In this document: positions 9,731-18,201 of the stretch, piece by piece
Layout of the letters: the number at the start of each line of letters is the position of its first letter
Numbering within the stretch: the stretch's first letter is position 1
The notes under the pieces: model-generated
Seen by the model: the letters and a program-made list of their open reading frames with translations, nothing else
Databases searched by the model: none
Told to the model about the DNA's origin: nothing
Translations under genes and position numbers: made by a program
Assembly (NCBI RefSeq): GCF_030373265.1
Contig: NZ_JAUCZC010000008.1
Coordinates: 89,636 to 153,635 of the forward strand
DNA length: 64,000 bases
Origin: Blastomonas sp.
Lineage (GTDB): Bacteria > Pseudomonadota > Alphaproteobacteria > Sphingomonadales > Sphingomonadaceae
Reading direction: 5' to 3'

Positions 9731-9886
9731 CGGACTTGGCAATCACTTCAAAGGCAGGAGGAATGCGGGCAAGGCCCATGCACCCAGACGCCACCGCGCG
9801 CAAGAACCCGCAGCGCCAGCGGCACGCGCGTCCTTTTTTTGATCGGTGGCATGCGGGTTCGGCAAGGCTGCAACGTCCTATCTGCA

Positions 9887-9912
9887 AAGCCAGCCTCACC
9901 CCAGGCTGGCTT
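9887..9912. repeat. 10-bp perfect hairpin in the fecI/DUF6491 divergent spacer
   Basis: AAGCCAGCCT (9887-9896) pairs exactly with AGGCTGGCTT (9903-9912) across a six-base loop. It lies in the 290-base spacer between the divergent sigma-factor gene and the DUF6491-like gene. Could be a terminator relic, a protein-binding palindrome or an RNA element; no T-tract follows on either strand. Confidence 0.6.
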
Positions 9913-9944
9913 GGACCGGTCATGGTGCCCCCCGTGATCCGGTA

Positions 9945-9990
9945 GCACCTTGAGGGCAAGGTTGCGACCAGCCTTTTGCCCTCAAGGTGC
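9945..9990. repeat. 15-bp perfect hairpin close upstream of the DUF6491-like gene
   Basis: GCACCTTGAGGGCAA (9945-9959) is exactly complementary to TTGCCCTCAAGGTGC (9976-9990), loop 16 bases. The right arm ends 33 bases before the ATG at 10024, so the hairpin would lie in the 5' leader or promoter of that gene. Together with the hairpin at 9887-9912 it leaves little ordinary spacer sequence here; the rest of 9731-10023 shows no coding signal that I can support. Confidence 0.65.
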
Positions 9991-10023
9991 CCCCATGCCC
10001 GGGCTTGGCGGCAGGAGATACGC

Positions 10024-10446
10024 ATGCATTGTCTGCAAAGCTGGTTTGCGGCCGCCGCCTTGATGCTCGCCCTGACCGCGGCTGCTGAAGCTGCCGAACC
10101 GGTGGGGAAGGACCTGTGGTTCGTACCCCCGGTCTCCGACGAGGCCGGATCCGAGATCGATATCGACACCGGAATGGACTGTATCGCGTTGCACCGGATC
10201 CGGTCGACACGGATCCTGGCGGGCCAGGGCATCGTCTATCAGATGAACGGACAGAGACAGCTGATCAACCGGGTCAGGCACGGCGCGGGGCTGCTCAACC
10301 CCAACCAGGTGCTGATCACCCGCACGACAGGCGCGATGCTGTGCGCAGGTGACATCGTCCAGCTTGCCTATAGCAGCCCGGGAATCTCGGCGGGATCGGT
10401 CGCGCTGGGACGCTTCGAGCGGTATCATCCGGCCGCCAGGCCCTGA
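10024..10446 (+). CDS. Exported DUF6491-like small protein
   Basis: 140 residues. GGCAGGAG lies about seven bases before the ATG at 10024. The first 25 residues are a signal peptide (hydrophobic LMLALTAAAEAAE). The mature part has the pattern CIALHRIRSTRILAGQGIVY ... MLCAGDIVQL, which resembles sphingomonad DUF6491 proteins in the spacing of the paired cysteines and the IRSTRI block. Location is therefore periplasm; no function is known for the family. Recognised from memory of the family pattern, so the name is moderate confidence while the gene itself is strong. Confidence 0.7.
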   Translation: MHCLQSWFAAAALMLALTAAAEAAEPVGKDLWFVPPVSDEAGSEIDIDTGMDCIALHRIRSTRILAGQGIVYQMNGQRQLINRVRHGAGLLNPNQVLITRTTGAMLCAGDIVQLAYSSPGISAGSVALGRFERYHPAARP

Positions 10447-10579
10447 AGCCAGCGGCCTGGCCACGGCCAGCACGGTTCGCCTGCCCCGCCGCTGTTCCGG
10501 ACAGATTGGCAAAACCACGCCAATAGCGCTTTGCAGGCGCAACCATTACAGTTATGTGACCGTTTTGTTGCGCGTTACG

Positions 10580-10639
10580 TGCCGGTGTGGTGCGTGCCTG
10601 TGTGGTGCGTGCCGGTGTGGTGCCTGTCTGTGCGGGCCT
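10580..10639 (+). repeat. 15-bp tandem repeat, about four copies
   Basis: Units TGCCGGTGTGGTGCG, TGCCTGTGTGGTGCG, TGCCGGTGTGGTGCC and a diverged fourth copy run head to tail. They lie just upstream of the Nudix-DUF47 coding region. In that reading frame they would encode CRCGA/CLCGA pentapeptides, and the frame is open through them, but I judge them more likely to be leader sequence. Confidence 0.75.
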
Positions 10640-10663
10640 GATCGACACCGCCCAGAGCCGCGC

Positions 10664-11842
10664 TTGCGCGGGTCCGGCCGGGCGCACGCCATTCACGATC
10701 GCCCAGAGGAAATCCCCATCCGCCAGATTGCTGCCCTGCCCTATCGCACCAACCGCGAGGACGCGACCGCGCCGGTCAGCATCCTGCTGGTCACCTCGCG
10801 CGAGAGCCGCCGCTGGGTGCTACCCAAGGGCAACATGATCGATGGTCTGCAGCCGCACGCCGCCGCCGCGCACGAGGCGGAGGAAGAGGCCGGCGTCCAG
10901 GGCGCCGCCTGTCCGACGCCGCTGGGCAGCTATCGCTATCGCAAGAAGCGCAAGAACGGCGCGTCGCTCAATGTCGATGTCGATGTGTTTCCGTTCTCGG
11001 TCACCGACCTGCTCGACGAATGGGAAGAGCAGGACCAGCGCCAGCGCCAGTGGTTTTCGCTCGAGGAGGCCGCGCAACTGGTCGACGAGCCCGAGCTTGC
11101 CGAGCTGATCCGGCGGTTTCGCGCCAGCGATTCCGACCGGCGCATCGCCAAAAGCGGGTTCGGCCTCGGCCTGCAAAAATCGTCGCCGAAATTTGCGGTG
11201 TTCCAGTGGGTCCAGGCGCTGCTGCCCAAGCAGGGCAATTTCTTCGAGCTGTTCGAGGCGCATGCGCTGACGTTGCTGTCGGGATCCAACGCGCTGGCGC
11301 GGCTGCTCGGCGGCGGACCCGGCATGCGCGATCACATCCAGGAGCTGACCGAGCGCGAGCACGAGGCCGATCTGATCACCCGCGAGGTGCTGCAGACCGT
11401 CCGCCGCACCTTCCTCACTCCGTTCGACCGCAGCGCGATCACCAGCCTGATCGGATCGATGGACGATGCGATCGACGAGATGCAGAAGACCGCAGGCGCC
11501 ATCGATTTGTACGAGCTCACCGAGTTCAAGCAGGAAATGAAGGACATGGCCGCGATCATCGTCGATTGCGCGCGGATCACGGTCGAGGCGCTGCCGCTGC
11601 TGCGCCACGTCAACCGCAACGCCGGACGGCTGCACGAGCTGACCGAGCGGCTGGTGATCATGGAAGGCCATGCCGACGAGATACATGCGCGCGGTCTGAA
11701 GGCGGTCTACAAGGAGCACGGCGAGACCAGCCCGCTGCGCTTCATCGTCGAGCGCGAGCTGTTCACGCATCTCGAGCGCGTGGTCGACCGGTTCGAGGAT
11801 GTCGCCAACGAGATCGACGGCCTCGTCATCGATCACGCCTGA
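10664..11842 (+). CDS. Nudix hydrolase fused to a DUF47 (PhoU-like) domain
   Basis: About 392 residues if started at the TTG at 10664; the frame stays open upstream and no ATG lies near the domain start, so the 5' end is uncertain (GTG 10556 and TTG 10568 are others). Residues about 17-155 are a Nudix domain with box G56-x5-L62-x7-H70-E71-A-x-E74-E75-x-G77-V78. The metal-binding glutamates are kept, while the usual E and R are L and H. It resembles the alphaproteobacterial diphosphoinositol-phosphatase-like branch (LPKG...PHAAAAHEAEEEAG). Residues about 185-392 are DUF47, the all-helical PhoU-like partner of PiT transporters. The PiT gene starts 16 bases after the stop. I infer a phosphate-transport accessory protein with a nucleotide or polyphosphate hydrolase input. 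Confidence 0.82.
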   Translation: MRGSGRAHAIHDRPEEIPIRQIAALPYRTNREDATAPVSILLVTSRESRRWVLPKGNMIDGLQPHAAAAHEAEEEAGVQGAACPTPLGSYRYRKKRKNGASLNVDVDVFPFSVTDLLDEWEEQDQRQRQWFSLEEAAQLVDEPELAELIRRFRASDSDRRIAKSGFGLGLQKSSPKFAVFQWVQALLPKQGNFFELFEAHALTLLSGSNALARLLGGGPGMRDHIQELTEREHEADLITREVLQTVRRTFLTPFDRSAITSLIGSMDDAIDEMQKTAGAIDLYELTEFKQEMKDMAAIIVDCARITVEALPLLRHVNRNAGRLHELTERLVIMEGHADEIHARGLKAVYKEHGETSPLRFIVERELFTHLERVVDRFEDVANEIDGLVIDHA

Positions 11843-11858
11843 GCTTCCACGCACCCTC

Positions 11859-12863
11859 ATGGAAACCACCATCATCGCCATGCCGCTGCTGATCGCGCTG
11901 ATCGCGCTCGCACTGGCCTTCGACTTCCTCAACGGGCTGCACGATGCCGCCAACTCGATCGCCACCGTGGTCTCGACCCGGCTGCTCAAGCCGGTGCACG
12001 CAGTGCTGTTCGCCGCCTTCTTCAACTTCGCGGCCTATTGGGTGTTCGGGCTCAAGGTCGCCGAAACCGTCGGCAAGGGCATCATCGATGTCGACATCGT
12101 CAACCCGCAGGTGATCTTCGGTGCGCTGGTCGGTGCGATGGTGTGGAATGTCGTCACCTGGTGGAAGGGCATTCCCTCGTCCTCCAGCCATGCGCTGGTC
12201 GGCGGGCTGATCGGCGCGGGCGTGACGCGTGCCGGGCTCGACGGCATCGTCTGGTCGGGGGTGATCAAGACCGCGTCGGCGATCATCCTGTCGCCCACCA
12301 TGGGGATGATCCTGTCGATCCTGCTGGTGGTGATGACGTCCTGGATCTTCCTGCGCGCCACCGCCAAGCGCGCCGAAGGCATGTTCAAGAAACTGCACCT
12401 GCTGTCGTCCGCCGCCTATTCGCTGGGGCATGGCGCCAACGACGCGCAGAAGACGATGGGGATCATCACGGTCCTGCTCTATTCGCAGGGCATGCTCGAT
12501 GGCGAGTTCGCGGTGCCCGGATGGGTGGTGCTGAGCTGCTATGTCGCGATTGCGCTGGGCACGCTGTCGGGCGGATGGAAGATCATCGAGACGATGGGCA
12601 CGCGGATCACCAAGCTGTCGCACCAGCAGGGCTTCTGCGCCTCGTCGGGCGGATCGGTGATGCTGTTTGCCGCCACCGCCTTCGGCATTCCGGTCTCGAC
12701 CACGCACACCATCACCGGCTGCGTCGTCGGCGTGGGCGCCGCGCGGCGCGCCTCGGCGGTGCGCTGGGGCGTGGCGGGCCGGGTGGTCATCGCCTGGCTG
12801 ATCACCATCCCCGCCTCGGCCGCCGTCGGCGCGCTGTTCTATTGGATCACGACTTTCTGGTAA
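11859..12863 (+). CDS. pit: PiT-family inorganic phosphate transporter
   Basis: 334-residue inner-membrane symporter with about ten hydrophobic segments. The two inverted PiT signatures are present: GLHDAANSIATVV near residue 30 and LGHGANDAQKTMGI in the second half. It takes up metal-phosphate complexes with a cation. The METTIIAMPLL start at 11859 fits best, 16 bases after the DUF47 fusion gene, so the two are probably translated from one message and act together. Ends 18 bases from convergent cobU. Confidence 0.92.
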   Translation: METTIIAMPLLIALIALALAFDFLNGLHDAANSIATVVSTRLLKPVHAVLFAAFFNFAAYWVFGLKVAETVGKGIIDVDIVNPQVIFGALVGAMVWNVVTWWKGIPSSSSHALVGGLIGAGVTRAGLDGIVWSGVIKTASAIILSPTMGMILSILLVVMTSWIFLRATAKRAEGMFKKLHLLSSAAYSLGHGANDAQKTMGIITVLLYSQGMLDGEFAVPGWVVLSCYVAIALGTLSGGWKIIETMGTRITKLSHQQGFCASSGGSVMLFAATAFGIPVSTTHTITGCVVGVGAARRASAVRWGVAGRVVIAWLITIPASAAVGALFYWITTFW

Positions 12864-12881
12864 GCGGGATGGCGCGCCCGC

Positions 12882-13391
12882 TCAGGGCTTGAGCGTCAGG
12901 CTCAGCCCCGACACGACAAGCTCGGCGCGATCGGCGATTGCGGCGACCTGCTGGTTGAGCCGCCCGGCCATGTCGCGAAACTGCCGCGCCAGCGCATTGT
13001 CGGGCACGATCCCCATGCCGACCTCGTTGCTGACCAGGATCACCGGTGAATTTGCGCTGGCCAAGGCGCCGAGCAACTGCTGCGAGGCGGCGGCGAAATC
13101 ATGCTCGCCCAGCAGCAGATTGCTGGTCCACAAGGTCAGGCAATCGACCAGCAGCACGCGGCCTTCGCCCGCTTCGCGCGCAATTGTCTCGGGCAGGTCG
13201 ATGGGGCACTCGACCGTGCGCCAGCGCGCATCCCGGTCCGCCTGATGCCGCGCGATCCGGTCGGTCATCTCGTCATCGAACGCCTGCGCGGTGGCCAGAT
13301 AGACGAGGTCGCCCTCCTGACTTTCCGCCAGCATCTGGGCGCGCATGCTCTTTCCCGACCGCGCGCCGCCGGTGATGAAGGTCAGCACCAC
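12882..13391 (-). CDS. cobU: Bifunctional adenosylcobinamide kinase / adenosylcobinamide-phosphate guanylyltransferase
   Basis: Phosphorylates adenosylcobinamide and then attaches GMP, giving AdoCbi-GDP for CobS. The Walker A motif GGARSGKS is close to the N-terminus. The family motifs CPIDLPETI, DCLTLWTSNLL and SNEVGMGIVPDN follow in order. The start is open: GTG at 13391 or 13388 leaves the typical short leader before the P-loop and has AAGGA about 12 bases upstream, whereas ATG at 13430 would add 13 residues and lie inside the predicted promoter of the divergent riboswitch. This is the only gene of the cobalamin cluster on the minus strand. Confidence 0.9.
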   Translation of the reverse strand: MVLTFITGGARSGKSMRAQMLAESQEGDLVYLATAQAFDDEMTDRIARHQADRDARWRTVECPIDLPETIAREAGEGRVLLVDCLTLWTSNLLLGEHDFAAASQQLLGALASANSPVILVSNEVGMGIVPDNALARQFRDMAGRLNQQVAAIADRAELVVSGLSLTLKP

Positions 13392-13406
13392 ATCGATCCA
13401 TTTTCC

Positions 13407-13435
13407 TTGCAAAACGTAAAGGCGCGCCATAATGC
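13407..13435 (+). promoter_or_regulatory. Predicted sigma-70 promoter for the cobalamin riboswitch
   Basis: TTGCAA (13407-13412), a 17-base spacer, and TAATGC (13430-13435) read on the plus strand, about ten bases before the riboswitch aptamer. Four of six positions match the -35 consensus or better, and the spacing is ideal. It overlaps the 5' end of cobU if cobU starts at 13430. Pattern match only. Confidence 0.4.
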
Positions 13436-13445
13436 GGCGGCGCGA

Positions 13446-13616
13446 CAGGTTCCCAGAGATGGGATTAATAGGGAACGCGGAAGCAGGTATCCACCCTGTA
13501 ATCCGCGGCTGTCCCCGCAACTGTGACCGGCGAGCGGTCGCCCCTATCATGCCACTGGATGCGTCTGCATCCGGGAAGGCGGGGCGGACGTGTTGACCCG
13601 GGAGCCAGGAGACCTG
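13446..13616 (+). promoter_or_regulatory. Cobalamin (AdoCbl) riboswitch
   Basis: The hallmark elements are present in order on the plus strand: a GCGGCTGTCCCCGCAACTGT block at 13505-13524, GCCACTGG at 13551-13558, GGGAAGGCG at about 13573, and the B12 box AGCCAGGAGACCTGCC at 13603-13618. The closing stem is CAGGT 13446-13450 with ACCTG 13612-13616. In this family ligand binding lowers expression of the genes downstream, here btuB and the cob operon. About 160 bases separate it from the btuB ATG, enough for an expression platform, which I could not identify with confidence. Confidence 0.93.
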
Positions 13617-13779
13617 CCTGTTGCAGTCGGTCCTTTGCGCGGACGGGGTGTTCAGCGTGATCGAGGTTAATCCTCGCGTGACGACATCGATCGGGGTGGC
13701 GCGCGCGGGTGTAAGGCCGGCGATTGCTCAGCTGTACCATTGGTGCGTGCAACCCCTTGTTGTTATACAGGGGATACCA

Positions 13780-15720
13780 ATGCCAACTACATTTCTGAAA
13801 GTTACCGCTTCCACACTGGCGTTTGCCGCCAGCCTCTCCGGCGCTGCGATCGCGCAGGACACGCTTGCCGCCACAGACCCGCGCGAGCCTATCGTCGTCG
13901 TCACCGCCAACCGCACCGCGCAGCCGGTCGAGCGCGTCGGCCAGTCGATCACAGTGGTCGATTCCGAAGAGATCGAGCGCCGCCAGACCCAGAGCGTTGC
14001 AGACATCCTGCGCACCCTTCCCGGGGTCAGCATCAGCCGCAACGGCCCGATCGGTTCGACCACCTCGGTGTTCATTCGCGGCGCCGAAAGCGACCAGACC
14101 GTGGCACTGATCGACGGGATCAAGCTTAACGATCCGTCGACCCCCGGCGGCGGCTTCAACTTCGGCAACCTGCTCACCGGCAATATCGAGCGGATCGAGG
14201 TGCTGCGCGGGCCGTCTTCGGTGCTGTGGGGCAGCCAGGCGATCGGCGGGGTGATCAACATGATCACCCGGCAGCCGACCGAGGATCTCGCGGTCAACCT
14301 GCGCGGCGAATATGGCTATCGCGACACCGGCCAGTTGGTCGGCAACATCTCGGGCAAGGCGGGTCCGCTGTCGGCGAGCGCGGGCGCGGGCTATTTCCGC
14401 ACCGACGGCATTTCTGCATTCAGCGAGGCGCGCGGCGGCACCGAGAAGGACGGCTATGAGAACTTCGGCGCCAACGGCAATGTCAACCTGGCCCTCAACG
14501 ATGCGATCTCGATCGACGCGCGCGGCTGGTATTCCGAAGGCCGGGTCAACATCGACGGCTTCCCTGCCCCCAGCTTCGCGTTCGGCGATGTGAACGAGGA
14601 ATCGCGCACCCGCGAGCTTGTCGGCTACACCGGGATCAACGCGGCGCTGTTCGACGGACGGTTTCGCAACCGGCTGGGCTATGCCTATACCGACACCCGC
14701 CGCCGCTCGATCGCGTTCGACGGACCTCCGACCGAAACCTTTGCGAGCCACGGCCGCAACGAGCGGATCGAGTATCAGGGGATCTTCGATATCACGGACG
14801 GCTGGCAATTGACCGGAGGGCTGGAACGCGAGACCTCGCGCTTTTCCAGCAGCAGCTATGGCGCGCCACCGACCCTTGGCCGGGCGCGGATCGACAGCAT
14901 CTATGGCCAGATCGTCGCAAGCCCGGTCACCGGCCTGACGCTGACCGGCGGGGTGCGGCATGACGACCACAACCGCTTCGGCGGTGCGACCACCTTTGGC
15001 GCGAGCGGCGCTTATGCGATCGACCAGACCGGTACGATCCTGCGCGCCAGCTATGCCGAAGGGTTCAAGGCGCCGTCGCTGTTCCAGCTGCAGAGCGATT
15101 TCGGCAACCAGCAGCTCCAGCCCGAGCGGTCCAAGGGCTGGGACGCAGGCGTCACGCAGAATCTGGTCGAGGGCCGGCTGCAGGCCAGCGCCACCTATTT
15201 CCGGCGCAACTCCGATGATCTGATCATCTTCGTCTCGTGCACCGCTCCGCTCACCGGAATCTGCGCCAACCGGCCCTCGGGCACCTACGACAACGTCTCC
15301 AAAGCACGCGCCGAAGGGGTCGAGATCGGGCTGGCAATGGTGCCGGTCGATGCGCTGCGGCTGCAAGCGAACTACACTTTTACCGATGCCACCAACCGCT
15401 CGCCCGGCAACGTCAATTTCGGCCGCCAGCTGGTCCGCCGTCCGCAGCACAGCGTCTCGGCGCTGGTCGACTTTACCTGGGGCTTCGGGCTCGAAACCGG
15501 GGTGACGCTGACCCATGTCGGCGCCAATTTCGACAACGCCAACAACAGCCGCAAGGTCGAAGGCTATGTGCTCGCGGACCTGCGCGCCTCGTTCCCGGTA
15601 ACCGAGCGGGTCGATATCTATGCCCGCGTCGAAAACCTGTTCGACGAGCGCTACGAGACGGTGTTCCGCTATGGCTCGCCTGGCCGCGCGGGCTATGCCG
15701 GCGTGCGGTTGCGCTACTGA
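13780..15720 (+). CDS. btuB: TonB-dependent cobalamin/corrinoid receptor
   Basis: 646-residue outer-membrane receptor. Signal peptide residues 1-27 (ending AIAQ), a TonB-box-like REPIVVVTANR near residue 37, plug domain with the LPGVSISRNGPIGSTTSVFI block, and a barrel ending in YAGVRLRY. Its size and its position directly behind a cobalamin riboswitch identify it as BtuB. GGGGA lies eight bases before the ATG at 13780. The stop (TGA) shares a base with the next start (TGATG). Confidence 0.93.
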   Translation: MPTTFLKVTASTLAFAASLSGAAIAQDTLAATDPREPIVVVTANRTAQPVERVGQSITVVDSEEIERRQTQSVADILRTLPGVSISRNGPIGSTTSVFIRGAESDQTVALIDGIKLNDPSTPGGGFNFGNLLTGNIERIEVLRGPSSVLWGSQAIGGVINMITRQPTEDLAVNLRGEYGYRDTGQLVGNISGKAGPLSASAGAGYFRTDGISAFSEARGGTEKDGYENFGANGNVNLALNDAISIDARGWYSEGRVNIDGFPAPSFAFGDVNEESRTRELVGYTGINAALFDGRFRNRLGYAYTDTRRRSIAFDGPPTETFASHGRNERIEYQGIFDITDGWQLTGGLERETSRFSSSSYGAPPTLGRARIDSIYGQIVASPVTGLTLTGGVRHDDHNRFGGATTFGASGAYAIDQTGTILRASYAEGFKAPSLFQLQSDFGNQQLQPERSKGWDAGVTQNLVEGRLQASATYFRRNSDDLIIFVSCTAPLTGICANRPSGTYDNVSKARAEGVEIGLAMVPVDALRLQANYTFTDATNRSPGNVNFGRQLVRRPQHSVSALVDFTWGFGLETGVTLTHVGANFDNANNSRKVEGYVLADLRASFPVTERVDIYARVENLFDERYETVFRYGSPGRAGYAGVRLRY

Positions 15721-16748
15721 TGGGGGATGCGCGCGCCCTGGTCGATACCTTCGCCCGGCACGGTGGGCGGATCGACATGGCGCGCGCCGCCTTCCCGCAG
15801 GTTGCGCTCTGGACCGACCTGTCGACGGGCATCGCGCCCTGGGCCTATCCGATGGCGCACAGCGCCGAAGCAGCGGAACGGTTGCCCGATCCGGCCGACC
15901 TTGCGGCGCTGGAGGCCGCTGCTGCCGCATTCTTCGGCGTCGAACCGCGCCGCGTGGTGGCGGTGCCGGGGAGCGACCTCGCGCTGCGGCTGCTCGGGCA
16001 TATCCTGGCGGTCGATCAGCCCGCCAGCCGCGCGGCGGTGGTGCGACCGGGCTATTCGGGCCATGAATCGATGTGGGGGGCAGATGCCGTCACCCGGTGC
16101 AGCGCCGACGCCCTTGTCGCGATGGCGCAGACGCACGATGTGCTGGTGCTCGCCCGGCCCAACAACCCCGATGCCGCGATCACCGACCGCACGCAACTGC
16201 ACGTCGCCGCCTCGCTGCTGGCGGCGCGCGGCGGCCATCTGATCGTCGATGAAGCGTTCGCCGATGCCAGCGGGCACGACAGCCTGGCGGGGTGCGACTG
16301 GCCGGGGCTGATCGTGCTGCGCTCGTTCGGCAAGTTCTTCGGCCTCGCCGGGTTGCGGCTGGGCTTCGTCATCGCGCCCCCCGCAATCGGCGATCGGCTG
16401 CGCGCGCTGATCGGCGACTGGCCGATCTCCGGCCCGGCGCTCGCCACGGGGCTTGCCGCCTATCGCGACGCCGCCTGGCACCGCGCTCAGCGCGCGCGGC
16501 TGGCGCAGGCATCGCAGCGGCTGGCGGATCTATTCACCGGCCATGGCATCGAGATTGTCGGGCGCACCGCGTTTTTCGTGTTGATCAATGTGGCCGGGCG
16601 TGATGGCCTGTTTGCGCATCTGGCGCATTCCGGCGTACTGACCCGCCCGTTCGGCTATGCGCCCGGCTGGCTGCGGCTGGGCCTGCCGCGCGACGAGAGT
16701 GACTGGACAAGGCTGGGCGATGCGCTGGCCGGATGGAGGATAGGATGA
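15720..16748 (+). CDS. cobD: Threonine-phosphate decarboxylase-like aminotransferase
   Basis: 342-residue PLP-dependent aminotransferase-fold enzyme (called cobD in Salmonella numbering, cobC in Pseudomonas numbering). It should make (R)-1-amino-2-propanol O-2-phosphate for the nucleotide-loop linker. The PLP-lysine motif is LRSFGKFFGLAGLRLGF, with ARPNNPDA and LIVDEAFAD upstream. The ATG overlaps the btuB stop by one base. The substrate is inferred from context. Confidence 0.9.
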   Translation: MGDARALVDTFARHGGRIDMARAAFPQVALWTDLSTGIAPWAYPMAHSAEAAERLPDPADLAALEAAAAAFFGVEPRRVVAVPGSDLALRLLGHILAVDQPASRAAVVRPGYSGHESMWGADAVTRCSADALVAMAQTHDVLVLARPNNPDAAITDRTQLHVAASLLAARGGHLIVDEAFADASGHDSLAGCDWPGLIVLRSFGKFFGLAGLRLGFVIAPPAIGDRLRALIGDWPISGPALATGLAAYRDAAWHRAQRARLAQASQRLADLFTGHGIEIVGRTAFFVLINVAGRDGLFAHLAHSGVLTRPFGYAPGWLRLGLPRDESDWTRLGDALAGWRIG

Positions 16749-17356
16749 CCGAGACGCCCGAGGATTTCGCCCGCCACAACGCCCGGATGAAGAAGGTGCA
16801 GGCCGCGCGCGAGCGAATGCAGGCCAAGCGCACGCTCGAACGCGGGCTGCTGATCGTCCACACCGGCAACGGCAAGGGCAAGTCGTCCTCCGCCTTCGGC
16901 ATGGCGATCCGCTCGCTGGGCTGGGGGATGAAGGTCGGCATCGTGCAATATGTCAAAGGCGCATGGGAGACCGGCGAAAAGAATTTCTTCCAGGCCAACC
17001 CCGATCTCGTCACCTTCGAAGTGATGGGCGAAGGTTTCACCTGGGACACCCAGGACCGCGCGCGCGATATCGAGGCGGCGCGCGCCGCCTGGGAGCGCTC
17101 GAAGGAGCTGATCCTCGATCCCGCATACGATTTCATCATCCTTGACGAGCTCAATATCGTGCTGCGGCAAGACACGCTGCCGATCGACGAGATCGTCGCG
17201 TTTCTCAACGATCGCCCGCTGACCAAGCACATCTGCATCACCGGGCGCAACGCCAAGCCCGAGCTGATCGATATCGCCGATCTGGTCACCGAGTTCGAGG
17301 AGGTCAAGCACCCGTTCAAGGCCGGGTTCAAGGCGCAAAAGGGGGTCGAGTATTGA
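16745..17356 (+). CDS. cobO: Corrinoid adenosyltransferase
   Basis: 203 residues; CobO/BtuR (CobA-type) cob(I)yrinic acid a,c-diamide adenosyltransferase. The P-loop is VHTGNGKGKSSSAFG near residue 38, followed by the family motifs GWGMKVGIVQYVKG, EGFTWDT and DELN. It transfers the adenosyl group from ATP to cob(I)alamin precursors. GGAGG lies five bases before the ATG at 16745, which overlaps the previous stop in an ATGA junction. A slightly earlier ATG at 16733 is less well placed. Confidence 0.93.
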   Translation: MTETPEDFARHNARMKKVQAARERMQAKRTLERGLLIVHTGNGKGKSSSAFGMAIRSLGWGMKVGIVQYVKGAWETGEKNFFQANPDLVTFEVMGEGFTWDTQDRARDIEAARAAWERSKELILDPAYDFIILDELNIVLRQDTLPIDEIVAFLNDRPLTKHICITGRNAKPELIDIADLVTEFEEVKHPFKAGFKAQKGVEY

Positions 17357-18201
17357 TCCGCGCTTTCGCCCTGGTTCTTGGTCTGACGCTCGCGGGCTGC
17401 TCGTCGCAAGCCGCTGACCGCGTCGCGCAGCGTCCGCTGCCCGAGCGCGCAAAGCTGCCGCGCGTGGTTTCGATCAACCCGTGCGTCGATGCGGTGTTGA
17501 TGCAGATCGCCGCGCCCGCGCAGATCGCGGCGATCAGCCATTATTCTAAGGACGAACGCGCCAGCTCGATCCCGCTCGATCAGGCACGGCGCTTTGCGAT
17601 CACCTCGGGCACCGCCGAAGAGGTGGTCGCACTGGCCCCCGATATCGTGATAGCGGGCAGCCATGTCGCGCCCTCGACCATCTCCGCGCTGCACCGGATG
17701 AACATTCCGCTGATCCAGATCGGCGTCCCCGAGAGCATCGCCGAGAGCAACGCGCAGGTCCGCACGATCGCCGCCGCCATCCGCCAGCCCGCACGCGGCG
17801 AGAGATTGGTCGCGCGGATCGATGATGCGGTGCGCACGGCGTCTGCACAAGGTGGCACGGCCCCCGGTGCGCTCATCTGGCAGGGCGGAGGGCTGGTCCC
17901 GGGCGATGGCACGCTCGCCAGCGAACTGCTGCGGGTCACCGGCTTTCGCAACCTGAGCGCGGACTATGGCCTCAAGCAGTGGGACGTGCTGCCGCTCGAG
18001 CATATGGTCGCGCGGCCGCCGCAGGTGCTGCTGTCGGTCGGCGCGAAGGATCGTAGCGACCGGATGCTCGGCCACCCGGTGCTCGCCGGGCTGAAGCGGC
18101 AGATCGCGGTGCGGCGGTATCCCGAAAAGCTGCTCCATTGCGGCGGCCCGACAATCATCGAGGCGGTCGGCCATCTCGCCGAGATCAGGCGATCGCTGTG
18201 A
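17353..18201 (+). CDS. btuF: Corrinoid ABC transporter substrate-binding lipoprotein
   Basis: 282 residues, starting at a TTG that overlaps the cobO stop (TTGA). The N-terminus ends in the lipobox LAGC at about residue 15, so the protein should be anchored in the periplasm. The rest fits the helical-backbone metal/cobalamin binding fold (RVVSINPCVDAVLMQIA, then VVALAPDIVIAG). Permease and ATPase genes follow directly. Specificity for B12 is inferred from the operon. Confidence 0.85.
   Translation: MIRAFALVLGLTLAGCSSQAADRVAQRPLPERAKLPRVVSINPCVDAVLMQIAAPAQIAAISHYSKDERASSIPLDQARRFAITSGTAEEVVALAPDIVIAGSHVAPSTISALHRMNIPLIQIGVPESIAESNAQVRTIAAAIRQPARGERLVARIDDAVRTASAQGGTAPGALIWQGGGLVPGDGTLASELLRVTGFRNLSADYGLKQWDVLPLEHMVARPPQVLLSVGAKDRSDRMLGHPVLAGLKRQIAVRRYPEKLLHCGGPTIIEAVGHLAEIRRSL

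Noticed and set aside
10580..10639. CRISPR-like repeat
   Set aside because: Units are directly adjacent without spacers and only 15 bases long.
13465..15930. A very long open frame antisense to btuB
   Set aside because: Low-complexity Arg/Gly/Ala-rich product typical of GC-rich antisense frames; btuB on the other strand has a clear signal peptide, plug and barrel.
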